Of a stretch of 64,000 nucleotides of DNA, positions 8,447 to 17,708 are shown one piece after another (the stretch's first letter is position 1; every line of letters begins with the position of its first letter). Made by a program: the position numbers and the translations under genes. Under the pieces are notes generated by a model. The model was given only the letters and a program-made list of their open reading frames with translations, searched no databases and was not told where the DNA came from. This DNA is from DATJPW01 sp963752855 (GTDB lineage: Bacteria; Desulfobacterota; Desulfomonilia; Desulfomonilales; Desulfomonilaceae): positions 124,001-188,000 of the forward strand of contig CAVVZX010000036.1 in NCBI GenBank assembly GCA_963752855.1, in the 5' to 3' direction.

Positions 8447-10480
8447 CTATTGAAAGAAGGGCAAGTAAGTTCTGAGGAACGACTTACGTTCAGGCGGCCG
8501 CTCTTCTCGGTCCATATCGTTCGAAGTCTGCGTCGCGGACGTCTGAACTTTCTCTTCCTGGAGTTCTTTCTCACTGTCATCTGTCTGACGCGCCGAAACA
8601 TGATCGGAATCTGATTCCTCGCGCGATTTCGACTCATCACTATTGAAGGTATCCTCAAGATTCCGATTTTCCGAGCCTTCAATCTTTTCTGCCGGAGCCG
8701 GTCCAGCCCCTTGTCCGGAAACGGCGTCCTCCCGTGGTTCGACCGCACGACTTATTTCAACGTCATTAACTTGCGGAGCAACTGAGGATAACTGTTTTTG
8801 ATTGATATCAACACCTTGAAGCTTTTCTTCGGGAATCCCCTCCTGCGGCGTCGGCGATCTTTTCTTCTTACTCCGGTGTCTGTGCCTTGCAGTCGTCTTA
8901 GGACTCTTTTCTTCTTCTTTTGCAGAGATTTCCTCGTCGGTTTTGGCCGTTAGTTCTTCGGCTAGAGGTCTGATCGCTATCGGTTCCGGCGCCTCCGGGA
9001 TTTCCTCTTTGACGGCTGAAACCGTAATCTCTTTGTCTGAAATATTCCTTTCAGCCAGGATGATGATTCTGGCGGAGTATTGGCTTTCCAATTCGACGAG
9101 CTGTCCCCGCATGTTGTTCAACAGGTATTCCGCCACCTTTACAGGCACGGTAGCTTTAACTTCTGAGGCATCGCGTCGAACGATTTGTGATTTGATTTTA
9201 CGGAAAACCGATACTGCTGTCATTTCGGGAGAGCGCACTTTTCCGGACCCATCGCATACCGGACAATCCAGATATTCGCCTGTCCCCAGAGAGGACTTAA
9301 GTCTTTGACGGGACAACTCGACCAAACCTAGCGAAGAAATTCTCAGCGCTTTAGTCTTGGCCCGGTCTCGTTTCAGCTCCGCCTTTAATGCCTTCTCAAC
9401 TTCCTGTCTGTGTTTTATCTGGGACATATCGATGAAATCGATCACAATAATACCCCCGAGATCTCTCAATCTCAATTGACGCGCTACCTCCGGGGCCGCT
9501 TCCATATTAACTTTGAAAGCGGTTTCTTCTATGTCCTTCTCTTTTGTGGCCCCACCTGAATTTACGTCTATGGTTACCATGGCCTCGGTAGGCTCGATGA
9601 TTATAGTTCCTCCGGATTTGAGCTTGATTCTCTTGCTGTAAACCTGCTCAACTTGCTCTTCAAGTTGATACTTGTTGAACAGGGGCCGTTTCTCCTGATA
9701 CAGCTTGACCAGCTTTTCATACCTCGGCATCACCTGATGGAAGAAGTCGCGAACTTTTCTGAATACTTCCTTCTCATCCACAAGGATTTCACCCACATCG
9801 GGCGAGTAATGTTCTCTTATGGAGCGGATTACTAAATCGTGCTCTCTGTGAAGTAAGGCCGGCGCCAGCGCATCAGCCATGTTCTTTTCTATCGATTGCC
9901 AAAGCTTAAGCAGATATTCGAGGTCACGAACCAACTCGGTCTTTGTGCGGCCCATGCCTGCGGTCCGAATGATGAAACCCATGTTCTCCGGAAATTTGAG
10001 CTGCTTAAGGATCTCTTTTAGTTTCTTGCGCTCATCCTCGTCTTCTATCTTTCTTGACACCCCGCAAAGGTCTGTGCCCGGCATGAGCACCAAATAGCGG
10101 CCCGCAAGCGAAATATTTGTGGTGAGGCTGGCTCCCTTTTTATAACGCTCCTCTTTGTTTACTTGGACGATTACGTGATCATCCTTCTTGAAAACGTCTT
10201 GAATACGAGGACGCCGACGAGCGCCTTCGAAGGATTCAGGGAAGTACGAAGGGTGAACATCATTAATCGAAAGAAATCCGTTTCTATCCGCGCCGTAATC
10301 AACGAACACCGCCTGTAGCGATGGCTCCACCCTTGTTATTACACCTTTGTAGATATTTCCTAGAGTGGCTTCCCGGCGGGTATTTACATCTATATCAAGT
10401 TCTTCCAGTAATCCTTCTGCAACCACGGCCACCCGACATTCTTCCAGGTGACATGCGTTTATAAGCATCTTTTTTACCAT
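8447..10480 (-). CDS. rng: Ribonuclease E/G family endoribonuclease
   Basis: 677-aa endoribonuclease for rRNA processing and mRNA decay. An N-terminal S1 domain (about residues 36-120: LGNIYKGVITRVEPSLQAVFVDYG) leads into the RNase H-like and DNase I-like catalytic core. The catalytic core carries VTIDVNSGGAT and IIVIDFIDM, which hold the two metal-binding Asp residues. The Zn-link CPVCDGSGK follows near residue 405. After about residue 500 comes an acidic, low-complexity tail with a basic patch (RHRHRSKKKR) and a hydrophobic end. This is longer than RNase G (about 490 aa) and like a short RNase E, so rne is an equally fair name. It starts 15 bases after the engB stop and is probably in one transcript with it. 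Confidence 0.93.
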   Translation of the reverse strand: MVKKMLINACHLEECRVAVVAEGLLEELDIDVNTRREATLGNIYKGVITRVEPSLQAVFVDYGADRNGFLSINDVHPSYFPESFEGARRRPRIQDVFKKDDHVIVQVNKEERYKKGASLTTNISLAGRYLVLMPGTDLCGVSRKIEDEDERKKLKEILKQLKFPENMGFIIRTAGMGRTKTELVRDLEYLLKLWQSIEKNMADALAPALLHREHDLVIRSIREHYSPDVGEILVDEKEVFRKVRDFFHQVMPRYEKLVKLYQEKRPLFNKYQLEEQVEQVYSKRIKLKSGGTIIIEPTEAMVTIDVNSGGATKEKDIEETAFKVNMEAAPEVARQLRLRDLGGIIVIDFIDMSQIKHRQEVEKALKAELKRDRAKTKALRISSLGLVELSRQRLKSSLGTGEYLDCPVCDGSGKVRSPEMTAVSVFRKIKSQIVRRDASEVKATVPVKVAEYLLNNMRGQLVELESQYSARIIILAERNISDKEITVSAVKEEIPEAPEPIAIRPLAEELTAKTDEEISAKEEEKSPKTTARHRHRSKKKRSPTPQEGIPEEKLQGVDINQKQLSSVAPQVNDVEISRAVEPREDAVSGQGAGPAPAEKIEGSENRNLEDTFNSDESKSREESDSDHVSARQTDDSEKELQEEKVQTSATQTSNDMDREERPPERKSFLRTYLPFFQ

Positions 10481-10495
10481 TGCATTCTCTTCTCT

Positions 10496-11140
10496 TTATG
10501 CGATTTGCTCAAATGCCGGACGGGCAGACCCCCGACTTGTGTTCGCGTGATTGGAAGAAAGACGCCAACACTCTATAAGCCTTTTGATCTCTTTCCACAA
10601 TTCCTTTTTGCCTCTACCATCATGAGACGAGCAAATAATTACCGGCGTCCGCTCACCCACTTGAGCCTGGATATCCTGCTGTTTGCGGGACAGTTTTGTC
10701 CGAGGTAGCTTATCAGCCTTCGTCACCGCTATAATAATAGGCGCCCGAAACGCTTGTAGGAAGTCCAACATTAATTCGTCAGATGCCGTCAGCGCGTGCC
10801 TTGCGTCCACTGTAAGCACTACCCCGGCTAACTCTTTGCGGCTTTTCAGGTAATTTTCCACCATCGGGCCCCATTCACGCTTGATAGCGAGGGGGACCTT
10901 GGCGAATCCGTACCCCGGCAGGTCCACGAAAATGTATTTCTCCTCAATAAGAAAAAAGTTCAATTTGCGCGTGGCCCCCGGAGTTTTGGATGTCCTTACC
11001 AGACTTCGTCTGGCCAACAAAGTATTTATCAGCGAGGACTTCCCGACATTGGAACGACCTGCAAAAGCCAACTCCACCAGACCTTCCTGCGGATAGTCTT
11101 TCTTGTTCTGAGCCGACCGAAGGAATTTTGCGCTTATCAT
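10496..11140 (-). CDS. engB: Ribosome biogenesis GTPase EngB/YsxC
   Basis: 214-aa GTPase needed for 50S subunit assembly. All G motifs are present: GRSNVGKSS (G1), GATRK (G2 region), DLPGYGFA (G3) and TKADK (G4). Start ATG 11140 gives the usual N-terminus ending in FAGRSNVGKSS. It lies just upstream of the RNase E/G gene, fitting a ribosome/RNA metabolism unit. The C-terminal tail after residue 195 is slightly longer than average. Confidence 0.95.
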   Translation of the reverse strand: MISAKFLRSAQNKKDYPQEGLVELAFAGRSNVGKSSLINTLLARRSLVRTSKTPGATRKLNFFLIEEKYIFVDLPGYGFAKVPLAIKREWGPMVENYLKSRKELAGVVLTVDARHALTASDELMLDFLQAFRAPIIIAVTKADKLPRTKLSRKQQDIQAQVGERTPVIICSSHDGRGKKELWKEIKRLIECWRLSSNHANTSRGSARPAFEQIA

Positions 11141-11278
11141 TTTCTTTCAAGACTCCGGGTAACAGAGCGACAATTCTTTCTTACAGAGGTGAGACGATAA
11201 AGGATCATTCACGAAAGTTTGCCCGAGGGGATAAAATTCATCTTGGTAATAATTCTCTTTGATATCACCACATCTAAT

Positions 11279-11378
11279 TGGCGGAGGTGCATGGGAATCG
11301 AACCCACCCAGAACGGGTACCTAGCGCCCTGCTGACGGTTTTGAAGACCGCGGAGCCCACCAGGACTCTACCACCTCC
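11279..11378 (-). tRNA. selC: tRNA-Sec (anticodon TCA)
   Basis: A 100-nt tRNA on the reverse strand. The acceptor arm GGAGGTGG pairs with the 3' strand ending CACCTCC, with GCCA encoded at 11279-11282. The anticodon loop is CTTCAAA with TCA at 11342-11344, and there is a long extra arm and a GGTTCGATTCC T-loop. The long acceptor, extended D stem, long variable arm and UCA anticodon identify the UGA-decoding selenocysteine tRNA. No selA/selB/selD and no clear Sec-containing gene occur in this window. Confidence 0.93.
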
Positions 11379-11446
11379 TCGGTCAAGAGGTTCTCTTATC
11401 AAATAGATAATAATTATCATACATTTTTTTGCGGCCTTATGGAAGG

Positions 11447-12386
11447 CTAGTCCGCCGCCCGCCCCATGAAGAAAATCTCCATCCCCGTTCGCACAGATTG
11501 CCATTTCATTTTAAATGCAAGTGACATTTCGTTATGAGCGGCAAATCCACAAAAAGAGCATTCGGCAATTCCTCGATTCTTTAGATAACAGCCATGATGT
11601 ATGGTTCCGTCAGGTTCCGCGTTGGCCAGCAATCCATCTTCACATGTCCATCGTTCGAGCTTCAGCTCCTGTAAACTCCTGACGGAGTTTGCCACAGGAT
11701 AACCTAAGCGTTTCAATCGGATCAGTTCGTCAAGCGCTTCCTTGCGATCGGCCGGCGGGACAAAGAGTGGGTCAGGGAGTCCACTATAAGGATAATGAAA
11801 CTGAATGGTCACTCCTGCCGTCAAACCGCGAAGCATCGCCAGTAATTCCGGTATGCTACTCAAATTGATTTGATTAATGGTCGTACTTACCAGCGTCTTG
11901 TTACGATCGGATTGTTCGAGATTTTTCCAGACTCTGTGAAATGTCCCTTTTCCTCGTATGGAATCATGAATAGGGGGAGGCCCGTCCAGGCTTATCCATA
12001 CGCGATCGAACGGAATATGGCGCCACGGAATAGTGCCGTTGGTAGTCATGCAGACGGATGGAAAGAATTTGCGAGCATACTGTACGATGTCCGAAAGCGC
12101 CTTATTTCCATCGCGCCAAAGCAGAGGCTCACCTCCCTCGATGATGAGAATCTTTACTCCCATGCCGCGCAACCGCTGCAGAGTTAAGAGCGCTCCTTCG
12201 AAACTTTGCTCGTTCCCGGACCTCTGCCAATAAGGGCAGTGCATGCATTTGAGATTGCACTTGTGGGTGATTTTGTAGCCTGCCAGAAACAGGGGTAATT
12301 CTTCCGGCTATTTTGTAGGCTAGAAGTGGACCGGCAAACGCGGCCAGGGTTTTGGTTATTCCGGAATATGAAAGCGGGGTAATCAT
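11447..12386 (-). CDS. Radical SAM protein with SPASM-like cysteines (one-base frame break near 12302)
   Basis: SAM-dependent [4Fe-4S] enzyme. From ATG 12386 the first segment reads MITPLSYSGITKTLAAFAGP. About 28 residues in, the sense moves to another frame that gives LFLAGYKITHKCNLKCMHC, the CxxxCxxC cluster motif, and continues to the stop at 11447. One extra base at 12302-12303 explains the break. Downstream are IIEGGEPLLW (SAM-binding GGE), TTNG and a Cys-rich C-terminus (CEDG...HHGCYL...CSFC) that may hold an auxiliary cluster. It resembles peptide- or lipid-modifying radical SAM proteins; no precursor peptide was seen beside it. Confidence 0.75.
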
Positions 12387-12492
12387 TCGCGGTTCAAGAG
12401 CATTGTCTGATCAGTTGAATTTGAAATCGATAAGATAGTATACATAATTTTACTAAACAAAACTTCTCAATATTTTGAGAGGAAGGCCACAT

Positions 12493-12969
12493 ATGTCGGC
12501 AGAAGAATTTGTTCATCATTACCATTCCAAAGCAGTCGGCTGGCTTGAGCTTTGCGTGTCGGCCAAGGGTGTGCGATCAATGTCATTTATTTCGGCGCCA
12601 AAGCGCGCGGTCAAATCGACTCATCCGTTGATTCAGAAGTTGGTCAGCGAACTTGATGAATACTTTGCCGGCAATCCTATAACCTTTTCGGTTCCTTTGG
12701 ATCCCGATTCAGGTACTTCATTTCAACGTCGGGTCTGGGAAGAACTCGCGCGGATACCATACGGAAAGACCAGATCGTATGTTGACATCGCACGTAGAGT
12801 GAATTGCCCGCGCGGGAGCCGTGCCGTAGGGTTGGCCAACAAGAACAACCCGATCCCTATCCTCATCCCGTGCCATAGAGTTATCAAGGCGGACGGGAAG
12901 CTGGGCGGATATAATTCCGGAATCGAAATCAAGAAAAGCCTCTTAGAATTGGAGGGCGTTCGTTGCTGA
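12493..12969 (+). CDS. ogt: Methylated-DNA--protein-cysteine S-methyltransferase
   Basis: Suicide DNA repair enzyme that removes methyl groups from O6-methylguanine. The C-terminal domain has FQRRVWEELARIPYGKT (DNA-binding helix region), RAVGLANKNNPIPI and the acceptor-Cys motif IPCHRVI, followed by GGYNSG. The length (158 aa) is usual for the Ogt type without the Ada regulatory domain. ATG 12493 follows a GAGAGGAAGG ribosome site and is preferred over an upstream in-frame TTG at 12475. Confidence 0.94.
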   Translation: MSAEEFVHHYHSKAVGWLELCVSAKGVRSMSFISAPKRAVKSTHPLIQKLVSELDEYFAGNPITFSVPLDPDSGTSFQRRVWEELARIPYGKTRSYVDIARRVNCPRGSRAVGLANKNNPIPILIPCHRVIKADGKLGGYNSGIEIKKSLLELEGVRC

Positions 12970-13045
12970 AAAGAATTCCGCAGGCGCGGGACGAAAGCTG
13001 CGATAATTGCGACTCCACTGAAAGCTTTTCCCGTCGGTTTTTTAC

Positions 13046-13074
13046 TTGACACCCCCGGAGACTTTCAGTAACAT
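13046..13074 (+). promoter_or_regulatory. Sigma70-type promoter for the rpsP operon
   Basis: TTGACA at 13046-13051, a 17-base spacer, TAACAT at 13069-13074, about 50 bases before rpsP. The near-consensus boxes and position before a ribosomal operon make it credible. Confidence 0.62.
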
Positions 13075-13124
13075 TCTGCGATTACCGACTGGAAGTAAAC
13101 GCGCACGCAAAGGAGCGCATATAT

Positions 13125-13397
13125 ATGGCCGTGAAAATCCGTTTAGCGCGCTATGGCGCAAAAAAGAAACCATTCTACAGAGTCATTGCCGCAGATTCCC
13201 AATCTCCCAGGGATGGTCGATTCCTCGAAGTGCTCGGCACTTATGATCCGCGGAATAAAACCGCCGGCATCAATCTTAATCTGGAGGCAATCCGTACGTG
13301 GGTCTCTCGAGGGGCTGAGATCTCGGACAGTGTGCGCCGGATCATGAGGCATTCCAAACGCGCCGCCGAAACTCAACAATCAGGTTCGGTCGGCTAG
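13125..13397 (+). CDS. rpsP: 30S ribosomal protein S16
   Basis: 90-aa small-subunit protein. It begins MAVKIRLARYGAKKKPFYRVI and has SPRDGRFLEVLGTYDP, the standard S16 signature. An AAAGGAG site precedes the ATG. It is the first gene of the operon that runs through khpA, rimM, trmD, rplS and rnhB. The C-terminal ten residues are a variable tail. Confidence 0.97.
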   Translation: MAVKIRLARYGAKKKPFYRVIAADSQSPRDGRFLEVLGTYDPRNKTAGINLNLEAIRTWVSRGAEISDSVRRIMRHSKRAAETQQSGSVG

Positions 13398-13443
13398 TTC
13401 AGGCTCCGGCGGGTTCGCTTTTCTAACAAATGGGGGCGCCGCT

Positions 13444-13674
13444 ATGAAGGAATTGATCGAGTACATCGCCAAAGCGCTTGTGGACAGTCCTGAGGAGGTG
13501 TCGGTCTCGGAAGTGGAAGGAGAGATCACTTCTGTGATAGAGCTGAAAGTAGCCAAGAACGACCTCGGCAAAGTGATTGGCAAACAGGGTCGAACGGCCA
13601 GAGCCATGCGCACTATTCTCAGTGCGGCTTCCACTAAAATCAGAAAGAGGGCTGTACTGGAAATATTGGAATGA
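13444..13674 (+). CDS. khpA: KH-domain RNA-binding protein KhpA
   Basis: 76-aa single KH domain protein (YlqC family) that binds RNA, known in other bacteria to pair with KhpB/Jag. The GxxG loop is seen in DLGKVIGKQGRTARAMRTIL near residues 40-60. Its position between rpsP and rimM is the usual one. The start ATG 13444 gives MKELIEYIAKALVD, typical for the family. Confidence 0.95.
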   Translation: MKELIEYIAKALVDSPEEVSVSEVEGEITSVIELKVAKNDLGKVIGKQGRTARAMRTILSAASTKIRKRAVLEILE

Positions 13675-13693
13675 TTTCCGGTTTGCGCAGCCA

Positions 13694-14242
13694 ATGGGAA
13701 GGAGACACGTTCCTCCGGATTCCAAAGGACAACGACGTCCCGACCAGAGTCTCATTGTGGTCGGGCAGGCGGTCAAAGCATTTGGGATCAAAGGAGAAAT
13801 TAAGATCAAACCTTTCACCGAGTCCTTCGAGGTTTTCAAGCGATCCCCTGCTCTGATCTTTGGTGAATCCCCCCACAAAGTATCAAAAATAAGGATCCAT
13901 AAAGGAGCGGTGCTCGCATCTCTCGAAGGCGTAGATACTCGCGAACAAGCGGAGGAACTTGTGGGGAGCCTAGTCAAAACCGAGGAGGCGAATCTCCCGC
14001 CCAAGGAGGAGGGCGAGTATTATTGGTTTGAATTGATAGGTATGAAAGTCGTCACTGCGGCGGGACTCTATCTCGGCGAAATTGAGCAAATCACGCCCAC
14101 CGGAGCGAATGACGTTCTTCATGTTACCGCGGGGGGCCGCGAGATTTTGTTGCCTATGACGGACGAGGTTGTAGTGCATGTGGATACGGAAAAGAATACA
14201 ATGATCGTTGACCCTCTCGAGGGGTTGATTCCGGATGATTGA
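13694..14242 (+). CDS. rimM: Ribosome maturation factor RimM
   Basis: 182-aa 30S assembly factor. The N-terminal RimM fold reads LIVVGQAVKAFGIKGEIKIKPF, and the C-terminal PRC-barrel is seen in YYWFELIGMKVVTAAGLYLGEIEQI and LLPMTDEVVVHVD. The frame is open further upstream into khpA, but ATG 13694 leaves a normal-length protein with a short basic leader. It overlaps trmD by 8 bases, implying translational coupling. Confidence 0.94.
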   Translation: MGRRHVPPDSKGQRRPDQSLIVVGQAVKAFGIKGEIKIKPFTESFEVFKRSPALIFGESPHKVSKIRIHKGAVLASLEGVDTREQAEELVGSLVKTEEANLPPKEEGEYYWFELIGMKVVTAAGLYLGEIEQITPTGANDVLHVTAGGREILLPMTDEVVVHVDTEKNTMIVDPLEGLIPDD

Positions 14243-15011
14243 TATTCGTGTCCTGACCATATTTCCTGAAATATTCGCTTCGTTTCTTCGTTTTGGTAAT
14301 CCGGCGCGTGCCATTAAGGCTGGATTGATCAATATTGAAACTGTGAACCTACGGGAGTTCACAGCAGACAGACACCGGACGACTGATGATTACCCGTATG
14401 GCGGCGGGACGGGCATGATCATGAAGCCCGAGCCGGCAGTAGCCGGTATTCGACGACTTCGCAGTCTGATGAAAAATCCCGCGGTAGTTCTCATGACTCC
14501 GCAGGGGAGATTGTTCGATCAGTCGATAGCGGAGGAGTTGGCTAGAAGCGAAAGTTTGGTAATTGTTTGTGGAAGGTATGAAGGTATTGACGAACGTATT
14601 CGCGCTTTTGTGGACGACGAGATTTCAATAGGGGATTATATAGTGTCAGGCGGAGAGACCGCGGCTATTGTAGCAATTGATGCGGTGATCCGACTTGTGC
14701 CGGGAGTTATCGGCGCGGATAGTCACAGTTGCGGCGAATCGTTCTATGAGGGCTTGCTGGAATATCCCCAGTACACCAGGCCGCGCATATTTGAGGAGAT
14801 GGAAGTTCCGGAAGTGCTGTTGGAAGGCCATCACGAAAAAATCCGGCGCTGGAGGAAAAAATTGGCCTTGGCCAAAACCATGGCCAAACGACCTGATTTG
14901 CTAAGAACCCGAGTTTTGACCGCCGAGGAAGGGGAACTCCTCAGGGAAATCCAATCGGAAACCCATATTACGCCCATGGAGAAGAACGATGGACATGTTG
15001 AGAATGATTGA
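14235..15011 (+). CDS. trmD: tRNA (guanine37-N1)-methyltransferase
   Basis: 258-aa SPOUT methyltransferase that makes m1G37 and prevents frameshifting on tRNAs reading CNN codons. Motifs are RVLTIFPEIF at the N-terminus, DDYPYGGGTGMIMKPEP, the knotted-domain segments VIVCGRYEGIDERI and IGDYIVSGGE. The C-terminal part has QYTRPRIFE and GHHEKIRRWR. Its end overlaps the rplS start by 23 bases. Its role in reading-frame maintenance makes the nearby frame breaks worth noting, but this gene is intact. Confidence 0.97.
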   Translation: MIDIRVLTIFPEIFASFLRFGNPARAIKAGLINIETVNLREFTADRHRTTDDYPYGGGTGMIMKPEPAVAGIRRLRSLMKNPAVVLMTPQGRLFDQSIAEELARSESLVIVCGRYEGIDERIRAFVDDEISIGDYIVSGGETAAIVAIDAVIRLVPGVIGADSHSCGESFYEGLLEYPQYTRPRIFEEMEVPEVLLEGHHEKIRRWRKKLALAKTMAKRPDLLRTRVLTAEEGELLREIQSETHITPMEKNDGHVEND

Positions 15012-15346
15012 ACAGGAACAGATGCGAGTGGACATTCCGCAATTTCGCACCGGCGATAGCGTGAAAGTCCATGTAAGAATAGTTGAAGGCGCGCGTGAAC
15101 GAATCCAGGTTTTCGAGGGAGTCGTTATCGCCTTGAGCCGGAAAAGCTCCAGGACCAGTTTCACGGTCAGGAAAATTTCCTATGGAATCGGGGTCGAGCG
15201 GGTTTTCCCTATGCATTCTCCTATGATCGAGAAAGTTGAGGTAGTCAATCGGGGACATAGTCCGGCGCTCCAAGCTCTACTACCTCCGGAAGCTCAAGGG
15301 TAAGGCTGCCCGCATCAAAGAACGAGTTACTAGAGTCACTCAGTGA
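14989..15346 (+). CDS. rplS: 50S ribosomal protein L19 (frame break near 15252)
   Basis: Large-subunit protein at the 30S interface. The first 88 residues are standard (FRTGDSVKVHVRIVEG, QVFEGVVIA, YGIGVERVFPMHSP). At the G4 run 15251-15254 the frame breaks: as written it ends at 15303 with an unrelated tail. The true L19 end (RRSKLYYLRKLKGKAARIKERV) is encoded one base over and stops at 15344-15346. Removing one G restores the family length (about 118 aa). Because L19's C-terminus is highly conserved, I treat this as one gene with a one-base insertion, either a sequence error or a real lesion. Confidence 0.88.
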
Positions 15347-15399
15347 ATCTTTGGGGAGTTAGCTTCCCGAAGGCCGCCTGACAGCAGTTTGGCGTTAAT

Positions 15400-16056
15400 A
15401 TGGCTAGAAGAAAATCTCAGGAAATGTCTCGTCCAAGCAGCCGATTCGAGGATGAGGCAGCCGCTGAGGGGGCCTTTCGCATCGCCGGTATAGACGAGGC
15501 CGGTCGAGGACCTCTTGCCGGCCCGGTGGTCGCGGCGGCCGTGGTTCTGCCTTCTTACGATCTTATTCCCGATCTGAATGATTCCAAACTTTTAACCCCA
15601 GTCCAACGAGAAGATTTGTTCCGCCGTATTGAAGCCAATGCCTCTGCAATAGGCATCGCGCTGGCCGATGTTAATGAAATTAATGAAATCAATATCTATC
15701 AGGCCACTCGCAGCGCCATGCGCCAAGCAGTTTCGCAGATCAGCCCTTTGCCTGATTATTTGTTGATTGATGGTAACATAAAGCTCGACCTGGATTTGCG
15801 ACAACGCAGCATTGTTAAGGGGGACAAGCTCTCCTTCTCAGTTGCGGCTGCGGGCATAATGGCCAAGGTCACGCGCGATAGAATAATGTTGGAGTTGCAT
15901 GAGGAATTCCCTGAATACGGTTTTGACCGCCACAAAGGCTACGCCACACTCGAGCATAGACAGGCCATTCTGCGCTACGGCCCATCGCCTGTTCACCGGC
16001 GATCATTCAAAGGCGTACGAGATGAACTAGGTCCTTTGTTTTCAGATTCTGTCTGA
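15400..16056 (+). CDS. rnhB: Ribonuclease HII
   Basis: 218-aa endonuclease that removes ribonucleotides and RNA from RNA-DNA hybrids. The motif GIDEAGRGPLAGPV carries the first catalytic Asp-Glu pair; LLIDGN and the KGDKLSFSVAAAGIMAKVTRD block supply the rest, and the ending HRRSF is usual. About 27 extra N-terminal residues precede the domain, so the true start could be slightly downstream. It follows rplS as in many proteobacteria. Confidence 0.95.
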   Translation: MARRKSQEMSRPSSRFEDEAAAEGAFRIAGIDEAGRGPLAGPVVAAAVVLPSYDLIPDLNDSKLLTPVQREDLFRRIEANASAIGIALADVNEINEINIYQATRSAMRQAVSQISPLPDYLLIDGNIKLDLDLRQRSIVKGDKLSFSVAAAGIMAKVTRDRIMLELHEEFPEYGFDRHKGYATLEHRQAILRYGPSPVHRRSFKGVRDELGPLFSDSV

Positions 16057-16081
16057 GAGCCTCCTTAATCGACTATTACGA

Positions 16082-16874
16082 ATGAATTCCGGATCTTCAA
16101 ATTCAACGGAAACTGAGACCACTCTGGTTGTCGATTCCGAAAATCCGGAAAAAATCCTGAGCAAGATAGGGGAGATCTCTTCCATATACGACTACCAACT
16201 ACTGCCGGGAGTCAAGCTGACACTCAATGATTGTTATTTCGATAAGCTCTCAGGCGACCTATCTTCGCGCAAATGGGCGCTCCGAATCAGGCAAATCGAT
16301 GAACAGTCTTGGATCGCGGCGAAAGGGCCTTCTCGGGAAACCGCCCCTGGGGTCTTGGAGCGAGTTGAAATGGAAGTCGCTTGGTCTCCCGAGGCCTTCG
16401 ATAAATTATCCAACCTGTTGGCACGGCACGGCATATTCATTTCTGAATTGCAGGAGCGCAGAATTTCGGAAGACCCTCTTGAGTTTTTGGGAGGTGTGGG
16501 CCTTAGAGTGATTCAAAAGCGACAGATTGTGCGAACTGTCAGGCATGTTCGATCCACTAAGAAAGACCGCGTTCTCGCCGAACTTGCCTTGGATCGCGTA
16601 ATCTACCATTTTGAAAGCCGGGCTCTGCTACATCATGAGATAGAAATCGAATCCAAAGCGAAAGAGGGCCAATTCGGCGATACAATCCCTTGCGCAATAT
16701 CTGCTAGGGCTTTTCCCGGATGAATTACGGAAATGGCGTTACGGCAAACTCGCCACCGGTAGGGCCATCGAAGCGCTCGTGGGCGAAAAATCATTTGAGG
16801 AAGCGCTAAGCGACGATTGTTTGAAGCCCGCTTCTTACGTTTTAATTGAAAGGTATCTTAATGTGCGCGCGTGA
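16082..16874 (+). CDS. CYTH-domain protein (triphosphatase/cyclase-like), one-base frame break near 16655-16690
   Basis: CYTH-fold proteins bind triphosphorylated substrates inside a beta tunnel. The N-terminal strand ETETTLVV matches the ExExK-type opening loosely. YFDKLSGDLSSRKWALRIRQ (Y-F-D, charged strands) and HHEIEIESKAK near residue 185 are typical. The written frame stops at 16723, but the expected helical end (LLGLFPDELRKWRYGKLATGR and on) continues one base over to a TGA at 16872-16874. It sits in the slot after rnhB where a small YraN gene is often found, and ends three bases before the TetR start. Confidence 0.7.
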
Positions 16875-16877
16875 CAA

Positions 16878-17558
16878 ATGGAGCAGACAAATTTGATTGA
16901 CAGATCAATCACCAATTGTTACCAATGCGTTATGCAACAGCAGTTTCAGTCCTCTACAGACCTGAAAAAGGAAAAGGAAGCGGCAATCTTCGACGCGGCT
17001 TGCCGGGTCATTCGCGAAAAAGGTTACCACCAGGCCCGTATTACGGATATCGCTCAGGAAGCCGGCATCTCCTACGGGCTGGTGTATCATTATTTCAGAA
17101 GCAAAGCGGATCTCTTCGACTCGATTTTGAAAGAATGGTGGGGAGGTTTGTTTGCCACGATGGAGCGCCTTGAGCGCCTGTCCGCGGCAGAAGAAGAGAA
17201 GCTGGCCGGGATTGTGGGTTATTTTCTCGATCAGTACGAAAAAAGACCGGACTTGGTTCACATTTTCATTACCGAGATTTCAAGGTCCTCTGCGAACCTA
17301 ACGCCCGAACGGAAGGAAATGTTCAAGATATTTGGTGAAAAAACCGAGAACATCATCAAAGACGGTCAGTCCAAGAACATCTTTAGAACGGATATAAGAC
17401 CCAGATATCTCACTTATATATTTCTTGGCGCTATGGAGAGCTTCATATCCATCCTCGTCCTTGAGAACCGCCCATTAAAAGGGCGCGCTCAAAAACAGCG
17501 GATCTCCACAGCATTACTGGAAGTTTTTTTGACAGGGGCGCGATCGAACGAGGCCTGA
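16878..17558 (+). CDS. TetR/AcrR family transcriptional regulator
   Basis: 226-aa repressor. The N-terminal helix-turn-helix is clear: IFDAACRVIREKGYHQARITDIAQEAGISYGLVYHYFRSKADLFD. The C-terminal half is all-helical, as expected for the ligand-binding domain (FadR/AcrR type). ATG 16878, three bases after the CYTH stop, has no obvious ribosome site; ATG 16932 is an alternative. No target operator could be identified, and no fatty-acid or efflux gene is beside it. Confidence 0.88.
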   Translation: MEQTNLIDRSITNCYQCVMQQQFQSSTDLKKEKEAAIFDAACRVIREKGYHQARITDIAQEAGISYGLVYHYFRSKADLFDSILKEWWGGLFATMERLERLSAAEEEKLAGIVGYFLDQYEKRPDLVHIFITEISRSSANLTPERKEMFKIFGEKTENIIKDGQSKNIFRTDIRPRYLTYIFLGAMESFISILVLENRPLKGRAQKQRISTALLEVFLTGARSNEA

Positions 17559-17600
17559 TTAGTGAGGGTTACAAGAAGCCTCTATACGCCTGTAACGCCA

Positions 17601-17628
17601 GTAGGGGCGGTTCGCGAACCGCCCCTAC
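17601..17628. repeat. Perfect 28-bp palindrome
   Basis: Each half is GTAGGGGCGGTTCG or its complement, with no loop spacer. It lies in the 150-bp gap between the convergent TetR and aminotransferase genes. This GTAGGGGCGGTTCGCGAACC-type palindrome is a common dispersed element in bacteria. It could also end transcription from both sides, though there is no T tract. Confidence 0.7.
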
Positions 17629-17708
17629 GATCAATACAATGTTCGATACGGTTGAGGTTTTGCAACGGGCTCCGGACCAATTTCCACGGTTTTCAAGACC
17701 GATTCTTG

